This document shows positions 18,186-27,382 of a DNA stretch of 64,000 nucleotides, piece by piece. The stretch is from Flavobacteriales bacterium (GTDB taxonomy: Bacteria > Bacteroidota > Bacteroidia > Flavobacteriales > Flavobacteriaceae). The stretch lies in assembly GCA_017303755.1 (NCBI GenBank), contig JAFLBS010000005.1:1-64000 (forward strand). Direction: 5' to 3'. The position numbers and the translations under genes were made by a program. The notes beneath the pieces are model-generated. The model searched no databases and had not been told where the DNA came from. It was given only the letters and a program-made list of their open reading frames with translations. How positions within the stretch are numbered: position 1 is the first letter of the stretch; each line of letters opens with the position of its first letter.

Positions 18186-21100
18186 TTATTTAGTGATGGA
18201 TGAATTGGTTTTGGCTTCTTCGGTTTTGATTAGATCCAATTCGGTTTGTGCTTCTTGAACAACATCGGGAAACTCTTTGAAATTTTCAATCACACTATCC
18301 AAAATGTAGGTAGCATTGAAACTATCTTTCAAACCGTAGAAGTTTTTCGCCATAATAACTAAACCTTTGGCACCAAAATATTTGTAGCCTGAATAATCTT
18401 TAGAAAGCTTTTGAACGGCTTTGTTTGAATCTTCGTATTTACCGTCTTTATTTTTAAAGTAGGCATCATAATACAAAGCTTCGGCAGCTAATTCTCCTTT
18501 AGCAATTTTGAGCAAATTAGCATACGCAGTTCGTGCTTTGGCTTCATCATTTACTTTTATAGCAGAGCGTGCCACGATGATTTGCGCATCACTTTTAACT
18601 TTATTGTCTGTTTTTGGATTGGCCAATACTTTATCAGCATAGACAACCGCATTAGCATAATCTTTTTGTTCGTAGTACGCACGCATTAAATTGGCTTGTG
18701 CAAAAGTGATGTTTTGAGGGAAATCAGCTTCGGTTTCCAATCGTTGTAACACTGGAATTGCTTTAGCGAAATCGTCTTTTTTCAAATGAATTTCACATAA
18801 ACGAGCTAATGATTGTTCGGTAAACTCATTGCGCGGTTTAGAAACCACGTATTCATAATTCGGAATAGCAGTTGCAGCCAAATTATCGGCGAAATACAAT
18901 TGAGCTAAATAGAAATTGGCTTTCAAAGCATGAATTCCGTTTGGAAATTTAGAAACATAACCACTCAATGACGAAATGGCTTGTTTTACATTGTTTTGTA
19001 AATATTGTTTCTCGGCTGCTTCGTAGGTATCGTTATCCAATTCGGCGTCTGAAACCTCAACAAAATCGAGTGTTCGTACCCAAGCTGCATATTCATCCAC
19101 CTTTCCGTTATCCATATAGATTAAACGAGCGGTTGCCACTGCTTCTAATGCTTCAGGCGATTTTGGAAAATCAGCAGCTACTTTTTTGAATTTAGTAATG
19201 GCTGAATCATCTTTGTTTCCGTTGTAATACACCAAACCTTGGCGAAGAATCGCTTTGGATGCATACGAACCCGAACCAAATTCTCTCAATAATTGGTCAT
19301 AAGTAGATAATGCCAAATCGGTTTTATTTTCAGTTACATACGTATTTCCTAATTCGAATAAAGCATCATCACGATATTGTGACGTTTTAAAATTCTGAAG
19401 AAACTTATTGAAATCTTCTATTTTTTTATCATTTTTCTGAACAAAACCATAGCTGATGGCTTTTTGAAAAGCGGCGTAATCAGCATCAACACTTTTTAAT
19501 TCGATGGCTTTGTTGTAAGCATCCATTGCTGGCCAGTATTTTGAAGTCACGAATCGGCTGTCACCCAAACGCAAATACGCATCGTTCAAACGAATTTTAT
19601 CGTCTTTGGCAACATCGATAAAACTTTGGAAGTAATTTCCGGCTTGATCGTATTCTTTTTGTTTGAAATACGCATATGCAATGTTGTAATTGATGTTTTT
19701 AAATTCGGGTGTGTTTTTCGCTTCGGCATAACCTTCAAACTGTTTGAAACTCAACAAAGCTTCATTGAAACTATCCAAAACATATTCCGTTTCACCTTTC
19801 CAAAACATCGCACGAGCCGTAAATTTTGGATCTTTTTGTTCTGCCAACGATTTTTTAAACATCTTCAGTGCTTCTTGATAATCGCCATCGGTATGCAGTT
19901 CTAAACCACGGTAAAAAGTTACTTTTTGATAGGCTGCTTTGTATTGTGGACTTTTATTTTTCTCCAACAATGCCAATGCTTGCTTGTAATTTTTGGATGT
20001 AATGTACGAGTTGATTAACAAACCTTCAATTTCATCTTTACTTGGTGAAGCTGGATATTTGGCTAAAAAAGCCGAAAGTACATCAGGTACACTTTGATAC
20101 GAGTTTCCTAATTCGTAACTCAATTTGGCGTAATTCAAATTGGCATCTTCTTGGATTTTTTTATCGAATTCCATTTCAGAAGCACTCTTGAACGCATTCA
20201 ACGCCTGTTGTTTTTTGTCGGTTTTCAGATAACTTTCACCCAAATGATAATAGGCATTTTGAGCTACAAAATCGTTTCCATCGATGATTTTATTGAACTG
20301 AGAAATGGCGTTTTCAAAATCATTTTGCTTGTAATACGTATAACCCAATTGATAAAAATCGGTGTTGTTCCACTTCCCTTTTTTGCCTTTGTATTCTTTC
20401 AAATAAGGCAAAGCCTTGTCGTATTGTTTTAGGTTAAAATAACTTTCGCCTATGATTTTATTCAATTCTGATTTTTCAGCAGCAGTCGATTTTGGCATGG
20501 CTGCAACACCCAAATCGATGGCTTTTTGGAAATTTCCTAATTTGAAATTCATATCCGCCTGAAAGTACGATAGCTTTTCTTTGTACTTTTCTTCGCCTGA
20601 AACTTGATCGAAATATTTGGTTGCTTCTTTGTAATCGTCGTTCTCATATGACATAAAACCCAAGTAATATTTGGCTTGCGAGCCGTATTCTTTGGAATTA
20701 GCAACTTTATTAAAATAAGTCGTTGCTTCTTTCTTTTTCCCTGCATTAAAATACGAATATCCTTTTTGGAAATTGTATTTTTCTAATTCGTCGTAGGTCA
20801 ACGCACTTTCGTCTACTTTATCAAAATATTCTAAAGCTTGCGGATAACGTCCTTCTTCGAAATAAAAATGGGCAACACCAATGTACGCCTGATTTTGTTT
20901 GGTGCTTGTTGGATATTCGGTTACGAAATCTTCCATCAATTGATCGGCGTTGGATTGCTCAAGGCGAATGGCACAATTGGCAATGTAAAAGGAACAATCC
21001 GACAACACTTCTTGATTGGTTGCTTGCTGTTTTACTTTTTCGAACAAAATCTGAGCGGCCAAAAACTGCTTGTCGTTGTAGAGTGAAATCGCTTTATCGT

Positions 21101-21200
21101 ACTCGGATAACGAATGCGTATTTACTGCCGATTGTTGGGCTTGAACCGAATTGTTTTCAGCTAAAAATAAAAGAAAAAATAAGATAAGGAGTTTTCGCAT
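18186..21200 (-). CDS. Large periplasmic tetratricopeptide repeat protein
   Basis: 1004 residues from the ATG at 21200, chosen because the signal peptide (MRKLLILFFLLFLAENNSVQ, then AQQ) starts there; a longer frame to 21224 adds only eight residues. The mature part is almost entirely TPR-like helices, with repeated A-x-x-Y-F, YxLG and DxAxxxF patterns (for example KALPYLKEY, ENAISQFNKI, QALNAFK). No lipobox Cys was seen after the signal, so it is unlike the SprE lipoprotein. It probably acts as a periplasmic scaffold for the barrel protein encoded directly downstream. A -7 element (21222-21229, minus) lies close upstream. Confidence 0.85.
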   Translation of the reverse strand: MRKLLILFFLLFLAENNSVQAQQSAVNTHSLSEYDKAISLYNDKQFLAAQILFEKVKQQATNQEVLSDCSFYIANCAIRLEQSNADQLMEDFVTEYPTSTKQNQAYIGVAHFYFEEGRYPQALEYFDKVDESALTYDELEKYNFQKGYSYFNAGKKKEATTYFNKVANSKEYGSQAKYYLGFMSYENDDYKEATKYFDQVSGEEKYKEKLSYFQADMNFKLGNFQKAIDLGVAAMPKSTAAEKSELNKIIGESYFNLKQYDKALPYLKEYKGKKGKWNNTDFYQLGYTYYKQNDFENAISQFNKIIDGNDFVAQNAYYHLGESYLKTDKKQQALNAFKSASEMEFDKKIQEDANLNYAKLSYELGNSYQSVPDVLSAFLAKYPASPSKDEIEGLLINSYITSKNYKQALALLEKNKSPQYKAAYQKVTFYRGLELHTDGDYQEALKMFKKSLAEQKDPKFTARAMFWKGETEYVLDSFNEALLSFKQFEGYAEAKNTPEFKNINYNIAYAYFKQKEYDQAGNYFQSFIDVAKDDKIRLNDAYLRLGDSRFVTSKYWPAMDAYNKAIELKSVDADYAAFQKAISYGFVQKNDKKIEDFNKFLQNFKTSQYRDDALFELGNTYVTENKTDLALSTYDQLLREFGSGSYASKAILRQGLVYYNGNKDDSAITKFKKVAADFPKSPEALEAVATARLIYMDNGKVDEYAAWVRTLDFVEVSDAELDNDTYEAAEKQYLQNNVKQAISSLSGYVSKFPNGIHALKANFYLAQLYFADNLAATAIPNYEYVVSKPRNEFTEQSLARLCEIHLKKDDFAKAIPVLQRLETEADFPQNITFAQANLMRAYYEQKDYANAVVYADKVLANPKTDNKVKSDAQIIVARSAIKVNDEAKARTAYANLLKIAKGELAAEALYYDAYFKNKDGKYEDSNKAVQKLSKDYSGYKYFGAKGLVIMAKNFYGLKDSFNATYILDSVIENFKEFPDVVQEAQTELDLIKTEEAKTNSSITK

Positions 21201-21221
21201 TGTAATGGATTTTATGAATAT

Positions 21222-21229
21222 CAAAAATA
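21222..21229 (-). promoter_or_regulatory. -7 element of the TPR-barrel operon
   Basis: TATTTTTG on the minus strand matches TAnnTTTG and lies 21 bases before the ATG at 21200. No -33 match was seen. Confidence 0.45.
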
Positions 21230-21340
21230 GGTTAGCCTACACCTAATAACGCACCGCGATTGGTATTTATTATAAACATTTTTCTTAACAATTTCACAAA
21301 TGTTTAATCAACTGTAATTAAACACTGAAAGATTAGTTTT

Positions 21341-21785
21341 ACACGAATTAAACTAACTCTCACGAAAATCTGTTTTACCAATTTTACTAAAATCTGTCTT
21401 AGTCAGATGAAATTGGTGAAATTTCCTTTTCAAAGAATATTTTTGTGTTAATTCGTGTAATTCGTGTCTTAATGAATCTTGAAATAATAGCATTTTTAAA
21501 TCAACAATTACACTATTTGCTCGAAAATCTGTTTTGCCCATTTGACTAAAATCTGTCTTAGTCAGATGAAATTGGTGAAATTTACTTTTCAAAGAATATT
21601 TTTGTGCAAATTCGTGCAATTCGTGTCTTAATGAATCTTGAAATAATAGCATTTTTAAATCAACAATTACACTATTTGCTCGAAAATCTGTTTTGCCCAT
21701 TTGACTAAAATCTGACGTAGTCAGATGAAATTGGTGAAATTTCCTTTTCAAAGAATATTTTTGTGTAAATTAGTGTAATTCGTGT
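21341..21785. repeat. 159-bp tandem repeat array, nearly three copies
   Basis: This occupies most of the 702-bp gap between the TPR gene and ftsE. The unit CGAAAATCTGTTTT recurs at 21363, 21522 and 21681, exactly 159 bp apart, with few differences between copies. Each copy contains AATTGGTGAAATTT and a run of the form AATTCGTGTAATTCGTGTC. The array is bounded by ACACGAATTA (21341-21350) and its reverse complement TAATTCGTGT (21776-21785). Since 159 is a multiple of three, a 132-codon minus-strand frame stays open, but it has no coding character. Outside the array the gap holds promoters for both flanking genes and nothing else recognisable. Confidence 0.9.
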
Positions 21786-21851
21786 CATACTACATTTTAA
21801 AATTATTGCTTTTATTGAGCAACAATTACTTTTAATAAATCTAAAATTTAT

Positions 21852-21882
21852 TTTGAAAAGCTACGTTAACTTAGTACTTTTA
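21852..21882 (+). promoter_or_regulatory. ftsE promoter
   Basis: TTTG (21852-21855) is followed after 19 bases by TACTTTTA (21875-21882), one mismatch from TAnnTTTG. The ftsE ATG is 21 bases downstream. Confidence 0.55.
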
Positions 21883-21902
21883 CCCACTAAACCAATCCAA
21901 TT

Positions 21903-22586
21903 ATGTCTGAATCAGTTTTATCTCTCAAAAACGTTAGTATTTATCAATCGAATAAAGTCATTTTATCGAATATTAATTTGGAAGTCAAACACGGTGAATT
22001 CATTTACATCATTGGTAAAACTGGAACTGGAAAAAGTAGTTTCATCAAAACACTGTATGCTGATTTGCCTTTAACTACTGGCGAAGGTCACATTGTAGAA
22101 TACGATTTGGTCAATTTAAAAGAGAAAGACATTCCGTATTTAAGACGAAAAATTGGTATTGTTTTTCAAGATTTTCAATTGTTACCCGACAGAACTGTTT
22201 CTGCTAATATGTTGTTTGTTTTAAAAGCAACTGGCTGGACTGATACGACTGAAATGCAGAACAAAATTGATGAAGTTTTGGATAAGGTGGGTATGAAAGG
22301 ATTTGCCAACAAAATGCCACACCAACTTTCGGGTGGAGAACAACAACGTGTAGCGATTGCACGCGCTTTATTAAACGATCCTGAGTTTATTTTGGCTGAT
22401 GAACCAACTGGAAACCTAGATCCACAAACCAGTGTAGAAGTATTGGATGTACTGCGAAAAATCAACGCCAATGGCAAAACAGTCATTATGGCCACTCACG
22501 ATTATGCTTTATTGATGAAATTCCCTTCTAAAACTTTAAAATGTGAAGACGGTTCTATTTTTGAAGTCGTTCAGAAAACCGTTTAA
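21903..22586 (+). CDS. ftsE: Cell-division ABC transporter ATP-binding protein FtsE
   Basis: 227 residues. Walker A GKTGTGKS (38-45), signature LSGGEQQR (142-149), Walker B FILADEP (162-168) and the switch His in ATHD are all intact. The [14 protein letters not shown] segment is typical of FtsE. FtsE binds the membrane protein FtsX and controls peptidoglycan hydrolases at the division site. No ftsX is adjacent; flavobacteria commonly keep it elsewhere. A lipoprotein-release LolD-type ATPase is the main alternative, but the [10 protein letters not shown] segment fits FtsE better. It has its own promoter and is followed by a glycan locus. Confidence 0.88.
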   Translation: MSESVLSLKNVSIYQSNKVILSNINLEVKHGEFIYIIGKTGTGKSSFIKTLYADLPLTTGEGHIVEYDLVNLKEKDIPYLRRKIGIVFQDFQLLPDRTVSANMLFVLKATGWTDTTEMQNKIDEVLDKVGMKGFANKMPHQLSGGEQQRVAIARALLNDPEFILADEPTGNLDPQTSVEVLDVLRKINANGKTVIMATHDYALLMKFPSKTLKCEDGSIFEVVQKTV

Positions 22587-22643
22587 GCAATTTTCAATTT
22601 CTTTATCGTACACTAAAATTATACAATTTGCGTTTGTAACTAT

Positions 22644-22651
22644 TAGATTTG
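22644..22651 (+). promoter_or_regulatory. -7 element before the first glycosyltransferase
   Basis: TAGATTTG matches TAnnTTTG. Its final TTG is the start codon of the longest possible frame, which is therefore unlikely to be the true start. Confidence 0.45.
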
Positions 22652-22675
22652 CTTACTAATTCAACCCAAGCTTTT

Positions 22676-23767
22676 TTGAAAAAAAATACTATTGTTATTT
22701 CGGGAATCAACGTAACCAACAGTGGAATACTTTCTATCATGACGGATTGTTTGACTGAATTGGTAGCCTATTCTAAAGATAAAGACATCCGAATTATAGC
22801 CTTAGTACATTCGAAATCACTGTTTACCATTCCTAATATCGAATACATCGAATTTCCAAAATCAAAGAAAAGTTGGTTCAACCGAATGTATTATGAATAC
22901 TTTTACTTCAAAAAACTATCCAAAGAATTAGACGCAAACATCTGGTTTTCCATTCAGGATTTATCGCCTTATGTAGTTTCCAAAAAGAAGTTTGTGTACT
23001 GCCACAATCCTTCTCCGTTTTATAAACCAACGCTTCACGATTGGTTGTACGGATTCAGAATCAGCTTTTTTGCATGGTTTTATAAATATGCATATCGCTA
23101 TAATATTCAGTCGAATACCGCAGTTTTTGTACAACAACAATGGATTAAAAATCAGTTTGAGAATTGGTACCACATTCCGAATATCAAGGTAATGCATCCT
23201 GAAACTCAAATAGCTGTAGAACGAACGAAAGTTACTTTGCATCCAGAAAAAATCAACCTCTTCTACCCTAGTTTTCCTCGAATGTTTAAAAACATGGAAT
23301 ATTTGTGTGAAGCCATTTTGCTTTTACCAACTGATGTTAGAGAAAAAATCAACATTTACATTACCATTTCTGGAAATGAAAATTCGTATGCCAAAAAAAT
23401 AGTTTCAAACTACCAAAAACACTCTCAATTTCAATTTATTGGCGCTTTAGACAGAGCAACCGTTTCGGGTTATTATAACGAAATGGACGCTTTGGTTTTT
23501 CCTTCCAAATTAGAAACTTGGGGTTTGCCTTTGACCGAAACCAAAGAATACCATAAGCCTATTTTTGTATCGGATTTACCGTATGCTCATGAAACGGTTG
23601 GCAATTATGACAAAGTGTGTTTTATTGATTTGAATAATCCGAATGATTTAGCCCAAAAAATTCAGTTATTTGCAGAAGAAAAACTAACGTATTCAACAAC
23701 CTATGAATCCAAGCAACCTGATTTTGTAGGATGGAAACCGTTGTTTGATTTTATAGTTAACGAATAA
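22676..23767 (+). CDS. Glycosyltransferase, GT4-like
   Basis: About 363 residues. The longest frame starts at TTG 22649, but that codon is part of a -7 promoter element. TTG 22676 gives MKKNTIVISGINVTNSG, a natural beginning for a GT-B fold, so it is preferred with moderate confidence. The N-terminal half has CHNPSPFYKP, and the C-terminal half has FPSKLETWGLPLTE and VSDLPYAHE, the nucleotide-sugar region with the conserved Glu of GT4 enzymes. Predicted cytoplasmic enzyme adding a sugar to a polysaccharide or lipid-linked intermediate. Acceptor and donor cannot be read from the sequence. The next gene follows after 7 bp. Confidence 0.85.
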   Translation: MKKNTIVISGINVTNSGILSIMTDCLTELVAYSKDKDIRIIALVHSKSLFTIPNIEYIEFPKSKKSWFNRMYYEYFYFKKLSKELDANIWFSIQDLSPYVVSKKKFVYCHNPSPFYKPTLHDWLYGFRISFFAWFYKYAYRYNIQSNTAVFVQQQWIKNQFENWYHIPNIKVMHPETQIAVERTKVTLHPEKINLFYPSFPRMFKNMEYLCEAILLLPTDVREKINIYITISGNENSYAKKIVSNYQKHSQFQFIGALDRATVSGYYNEMDALVFPSKLETWGLPLTETKEYHKPIFVSDLPYAHETVGNYDKVCFIDLNNPNDLAQKIQLFAEEKLTYSTTYESKQPDFVGWKPLFDFIVNE

Positions 23768-23774
23768 TCAAAAT

Positions 23775-24716
23775 ATGGCCTTTTTCTCCGTAATTATTCC
23801 GCTTTACAACAAAGAAAACTACATTGAAAGTGCCATCAAAAGCATCCTCAATCAAACGTTTACGGACTATGAAGTTTTGATTATTAACGATTGTTCTACA
23901 GATAAAAGTGTCGAAAAAGTGACTCCGTTTGTATCAGAAAAAGTGAAGTTAATTCATCATGAAAAAAACGGCGGACTTTCGGTAGCTCGCAATACCGGAA
24001 TAGCACATGCCACTACTAATTACATTACTTTTTTGGATGGTGATGATGTGTGGAAACCTACATTTCTTGAAACCATTCATCAATTAATCATCAACTATCC
24101 TGAAGCTCGAATTTTTGGCACTAATTACGAAGAAGTGTACGAATCAAAAACCTATCAACCACACAATGGATCGAGTGTGTTAGCAGATGGTTTTACGGGT
24201 TACATCAACTTTTTTAAAATCAACGTGCGACAAGGAATTTACAATCACGGAAGTGTTTGTTTTCATAAAGAAGTATATGAGAATGTAGGCAATTACAACC
24301 CAGAAATCAAATTTTCAAACGATATTGATTTTAACATTCGCGCCAATTATCATTTTAAATTAGCCTACAGTAATACGGTTCAGATGAGTTATTTGATGGA
24401 AGTACAACATCAAATCACACGCAATTCGATTTTGCACAAACAAATTCCGAATTATGATGCATACGAAAATTGGGCGAAAGACAATCCTGATTTAAAAAAG
24501 CATTTGGATTTCTTCAGGTACGTTTTAGCCAAAAAACTGAAAAAAGATGGTGATACATCTGATTGGAAGAAAATTGTACAATCAATAGATGCTAAAAATT
24601 TGAATTGGAAACAAAAGATGTTATTGAAATGTCCGCAATCTCTATTACTTTTAGTGGACAAAGTAAAATCAATTTTGATTCGCTACGGAATAAAAATTTC
24701 TACTTATTCGAAGTAA
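23775..24716 (+). CDS. Glycosyltransferase family 2
   Basis: 313 residues. GT-A fold with an N-terminal FSVIIPLYNKENYI, the nucleotide-binding Asp in INDCSTDKS, the NGGLSVARNTGI segment, and the metal-binding DxD as FLDGDD. The C-terminal 100 residues are basic. It is probably a surface polysaccharide glycosyltransferase acting in the same pathway as the preceding GT4 gene, 7 bp upstream. Its 3' end overlaps the convergent fdtA-like gene by 17 bp. Confidence 0.9.
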   Translation: MAFFSVIIPLYNKENYIESAIKSILNQTFTDYEVLIINDCSTDKSVEKVTPFVSEKVKLIHHEKNGGLSVARNTGIAHATTNYITFLDGDDVWKPTFLETIHQLIINYPEARIFGTNYEEVYESKTYQPHNGSSVLADGFTGYINFFKINVRQGIYNHGSVCFHKEVYENVGNYNPEIKFSNDIDFNIRANYHFKLAYSNTVQMSYLMEVQHQITRNSILHKQIPNYDAYENWAKDNPDLKKHLDFFRYVLAKKLKKDGDTSDWKKIVQSIDAKNLNWKQKMLLKCPQSLLLLVDKVKSILIRYGIKISTYSK

Positions 24717-25101
24717 GATAATTCAAATAGCCTTTGTAACTGCGGATGTAATCGTCTTCATCATACGCTTCAGAAGCCAAAACCAAACACACAGCTCCAG
24801 AGGAAAAATTCTCAATTTCACGCCAAATATTTGAGTTGATAAGCAACCCTTTATCGGGTGTTTTTAGTGTTACAACTTCTTTAGTTTTTCCGTCTTTCAA
24901 CACTACATCAAAACTACCCGAAAGCGCAATTAAAACTTGCTGCAACTTTTTATGCGCATGACCACCGCGTTTGGCTGCACTCGGAATATCAAACAAATAG
25001 TATACTCTTTTAATATCAAAAGGAATCGTATCGTTTTCAACTACACCAATACTGCCTTTCACATTGGCTATTTTCGGAATTTCTATTAATTTGATGTTCA
25101 T
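24700..25101 (-). CDS. FdtA/QdtA-type sugar 3,4-ketoisomerase (WxcM-like cupin)
   Basis: 133 residues. A small cupin with RVYYLFDIPS, the RGGHAHK motif with active-site histidines, and the SNIWREIENFS and LVLASEAYDEDDYIR segments that characterise this family. Family members convert dTDP-4-keto-6-deoxyglucose to a 3-keto sugar, which an aminotransferase then turns into a 3-amino-3,6-dideoxyhexose. A candidate partner aminotransferase is encoded at 31894-32973 in the same locus. The rmlA/rmlB genes for the precursor are not in the window. FdtA or QdtA specificity cannot be told by eye. Confidence 0.88.
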   Translation of the reverse strand: MNIKLIEIPKIANVKGSIGVVENDTIPFDIKRVYYLFDIPSAAKRGGHAHKKLQQVLIALSGSFDVVLKDGKTKEVVTLKTPDKGLLINSNIWREIENFSSGAVCLVLASEAYDEDDYIRSYKGYLNYLTSNK

Positions 25102-25104
25102 CTT

Positions 25105-26199
25105 TTATTTTTTAAAAAGTTGCAACCACTGATTTCCTATGGCTTCAACGTCAAATGAAGTGATGCTGCTTTGAGCATTACTTTTACATTGTAAATATAA
25201 ATCTTTATTTTCAATCATGGCATTCAAGCCTTCAGTCATGGCTTTTTTATTTTGATTGTCGATGAGAAGTCCGTTGTGCATATCAATAATAATTTCACTC
25301 GGACCCGAATCGCAATCGTAAGACACAACTGGAGTTCCACACGACAATGATTCAAGCAATACCATTGGCATGCCTTCGTATTTACTGGTTAAAACAGTAA
25401 ACAATGCCTTTTTATAATACGGAAACGGATTGGCAACTGAACCTAAAAATTGTACATTATCTTCCTGATTTAGGTCTTTTGCCAATTGAATCCAATCTTC
25501 TTTCAGTTGACCATCGCCTAAAATAATTAATTTGATGTTGTTGTTTGGCAAAATTGAGTTTGAATAACACTCAATCAAGTGATCAAATTGCTTAACGTTT
25601 TTGTGCATGCTTCCAACGGCGAGTATGTAATTAAAATCAATGGTATTTTGTTCTTCAGCCAAAACATTCACCTTTTCAACATCAATTGGATTGTAGATTT
25701 GAATGGTGTCTTTAAACGAATAGTTGCGTTGAATTTCAGCTTCAATACTTTTAGAAACCACTATCATTTTATCACAATTTCGATACAACAATCGAGCAAG
25801 AAACTTATTTTTAGGAAGGTACGAATCGAGTTTTCTACTGTGAATGGTTTGAATAAACGAACCGTAAATCCAGTTGTTGAGAATGAATTCTTGAAGGTAA
25901 AAACGCTTTACCCTAAAATCAATAATGTAATCAAATTGATGCTTTTTTAGGTACGATTTCAATGTTTTAAAACGTTGGTATCTACTGAAAAGACTGTTGC
26001 TTTTGTCTTTTAATTTACCCAGATGCAGCAATTCACCTGAATAATCATATACAATTTCGCCGGCAAAAACTACGTTATGAACTTCGCAATTTTGATTGAT
26101 GAAAAAGTGAGACAAAGTGGCTGCACAGCGTTCGGCGCCACCATCAGAAAGAGTAACGGTAATTAAGCAGATTTTGTAGCGCGCCTGATTTTGATTCAA
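25105..26199 (-). CDS. Glycosyltransferase, GT4 family
   Basis: About 364 residues. The longest frame begins at TTG 26217, but those bases are the end of a -7 element (TACATTTG, minus strand), so the next TTG at 26199 is preferred. The N-terminal TLSDGGAERCAATL is the glycine-rich donor/acceptor loop of GT4 enzymes. In the C-terminal half are the domain start VGSMHKN, LGDGQLK, and SKYEGMPMVLLESLSCGTPVV with the conserved EGxP and E. It lies 3 bp upstream of the fdtA-like gene and is divergent from the next glycosyltransferase, with start codons under 40 bp apart. Confidence 0.85.
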   Translation of the reverse strand: MNQNQARYKICLITVTLSDGGAERCAATLSHFFINQNCEVHNVVFAGEIVYDYSGELLHLGKLKDKSNSLFSRYQRFKTLKSYLKKHQFDYIIDFRVKRFYLQEFILNNWIYGSFIQTIHSRKLDSYLPKNKFLARLLYRNCDKMIVVSKSIEAEIQRNYSFKDTIQIYNPIDVEKVNVLAEEQNTIDFNYILAVGSMHKNVKQFDHLIECYSNSILPNNNIKLIILGDGQLKEDWIQLAKDLNQEDNVQFLGSVANPFPYYKKALFTVLTSKYEGMPMVLLESLSCGTPVVSYDCDSGPSEIIIDMHNGLLIDNQNKKAMTEGLNAMIENKDLYLQCKSNAQSSITSFDVEAIGNQWLQLFKK

Positions 26200-26214
26200 T
26201 TTTTTGTATTTTAG

Positions 26215-26222
26215 CAAATGTA
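26215..26222 (-). promoter_or_regulatory. -7 element of the GT4-fdtA operon
   Basis: TACATTTG on the minus strand matches TAnnTTTG. It sits in the very short divergent gap shared with the plus-strand gene starting at 26237. Confidence 0.45.
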
Positions 26223-26236
26223 AATAAAACTTTTAA

Positions 26237-27382
26237 ATGCGCATATTACTTGTAGGTGAGTTTAGTCGATTACACAATTCGCTCAAAGAAGGATTGGTTC
26301 AATTAGGACACGAAGTGGTTTTGGTAAACAATGGCGATGGTTTTAAAGATTATCCTGCCGACATTAGCTACAAGGCAAAATTCTTCAAATCGAAATTAGG
26401 TAATATTCCGAGGCAAATTTGGTATCGAATTTTTAAGTTCGATTTGGCTCAATTGGAATTTGGCATCCGATTTTATTTTAAATTGAATCAATTAAAAGAC
26501 TTTGATGTTGTTCAGTTGATTAATGAAGCTCCAATTCAAACCTTGCCTTCATTAGAATTGTATTTACTCAAAAAACTACTTCATCAAAATAAAAAAACAT
26601 TTCTACTGTGTTGCGGTGTGGATTATGTTATCATGAAGTACATGCTCGATAAAAAGTTGCGGTATTCGATTATGGATCCGTATTTTGAAGGCATTCCCGA
26701 AGCCAAAATTCAGTATCACTCGATGTTTGAATTTGTAACCAAATCACATAAAAAAGTACACGATTATTTGTATCAAAATATACAAGGTGTGATTGCAAGC
26801 GATTTAGATTATGTATATCCGTTGAAGGAAAACCCGAAGTATTTAGGTTTGATTCCGAATCCAATCAACACCGACACTATTGCTTTCGAAGAACTGAAAA
26901 TTGATAATAAAATTGTGATTTTCTTAGGCATCAATACTGGAAACTCATATAAAAAAGGCGTTCATTATTTTGAAAAAGCCTTAGAAAAAATTCAGGTACT
27001 TTATCCTGAAAAAGTTGAAATTATCATTACCCGAAGCATTCCATATAGTGATTACTTACGTCATTATTCAAGAGCACATATCGTGTTGGATCAAACGTAT
27101 TCATTTGACCAAGGTTACAATGCTTTGGAAGCCATGTCAAGAGGAAAAATAGTCTTTACTGGTGCTGAAAAAGAGTTTTTGGACTACTATGGTTTACAGG
27201 AAAATGAAGTTGCTATTAATGCTTTACCTGATGTTGATTATTTAGTAGAAAAATTGTCGTATTTGATTGAACATCCTCAAGAAATGGAACAAATTAGTAA
27301 GAATGCGATTCAATTCATTCGAAAAGAACATCAGTACGTTAAGCAGGCTGAGGAATATGTTGCGGTTTGGAAAACCAATTGA
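26237..27382 (+). CDS. Predicted glycosyltransferase (GT-B fold)
   Basis: 381 residues. It starts MRILLVGEFSRLHNSLKEGL, typical of a GT-B N-terminal strand and helix, with GHEVVLVNNGDG following. The C-terminal domain has IPNPINTD, FLGINTG, KKGVHYFEKAL, then DQTYSFDQGYNALEAMSRGK, where the Glu of the donor site lies, and a final helix with QAEEYVAVW. It is more distant from standard GT4 enzymes than its neighbours. It is the only plus-strand gene between two minus-strand blocks, and its 3' end overlaps the convergent membrane protein gene by 44 bp. Confidence 0.78.
   Translation: MRILLVGEFSRLHNSLKEGLVQLGHEVVLVNNGDGFKDYPADISYKAKFFKSKLGNIPRQIWYRIFKFDLAQLEFGIRFYFKLNQLKDFDVVQLINEAPIQTLPSLELYLLKKLLHQNKKTFLLCCGVDYVIMKYMLDKKLRYSIMDPYFEGIPEAKIQYHSMFEFVTKSHKKVHDYLYQNIQGVIASDLDYVYPLKENPKYLGLIPNPINTDTIAFEELKIDNKIVIFLGINTGNSYKKGVHYFEKALEKIQVLYPEKVEIIITRSIPYSDYLRHYSRAHIVLDQTYSFDQGYNALEAMSRGKIVFTGAEKEFLDYYGLQENEVAINALPDVDYLVEKLSYLIEHPQEMEQISKNAIQFIRKEHQYVKQAEEYVAVWKTN

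Noticed and set aside
18186-21200. SprE/PorW lipoprotein of the type IX secretion system
   Set aside because: It is also a TPR protein, but this one has a plain signal peptide without lipobox Cys and a different opening sequence.
21353-21751. 132-codon minus-strand frame across the 159-bp tandem repeats
   Set aside because: The frame is open only because the repeat length is a multiple of three. The product is a direct translation of the repeat with no start context or homology signature.
21341-21785. CRISPR array
   Set aside because: The copies are directly adjacent 159-bp units without unique spacers, and no cas gene is present.
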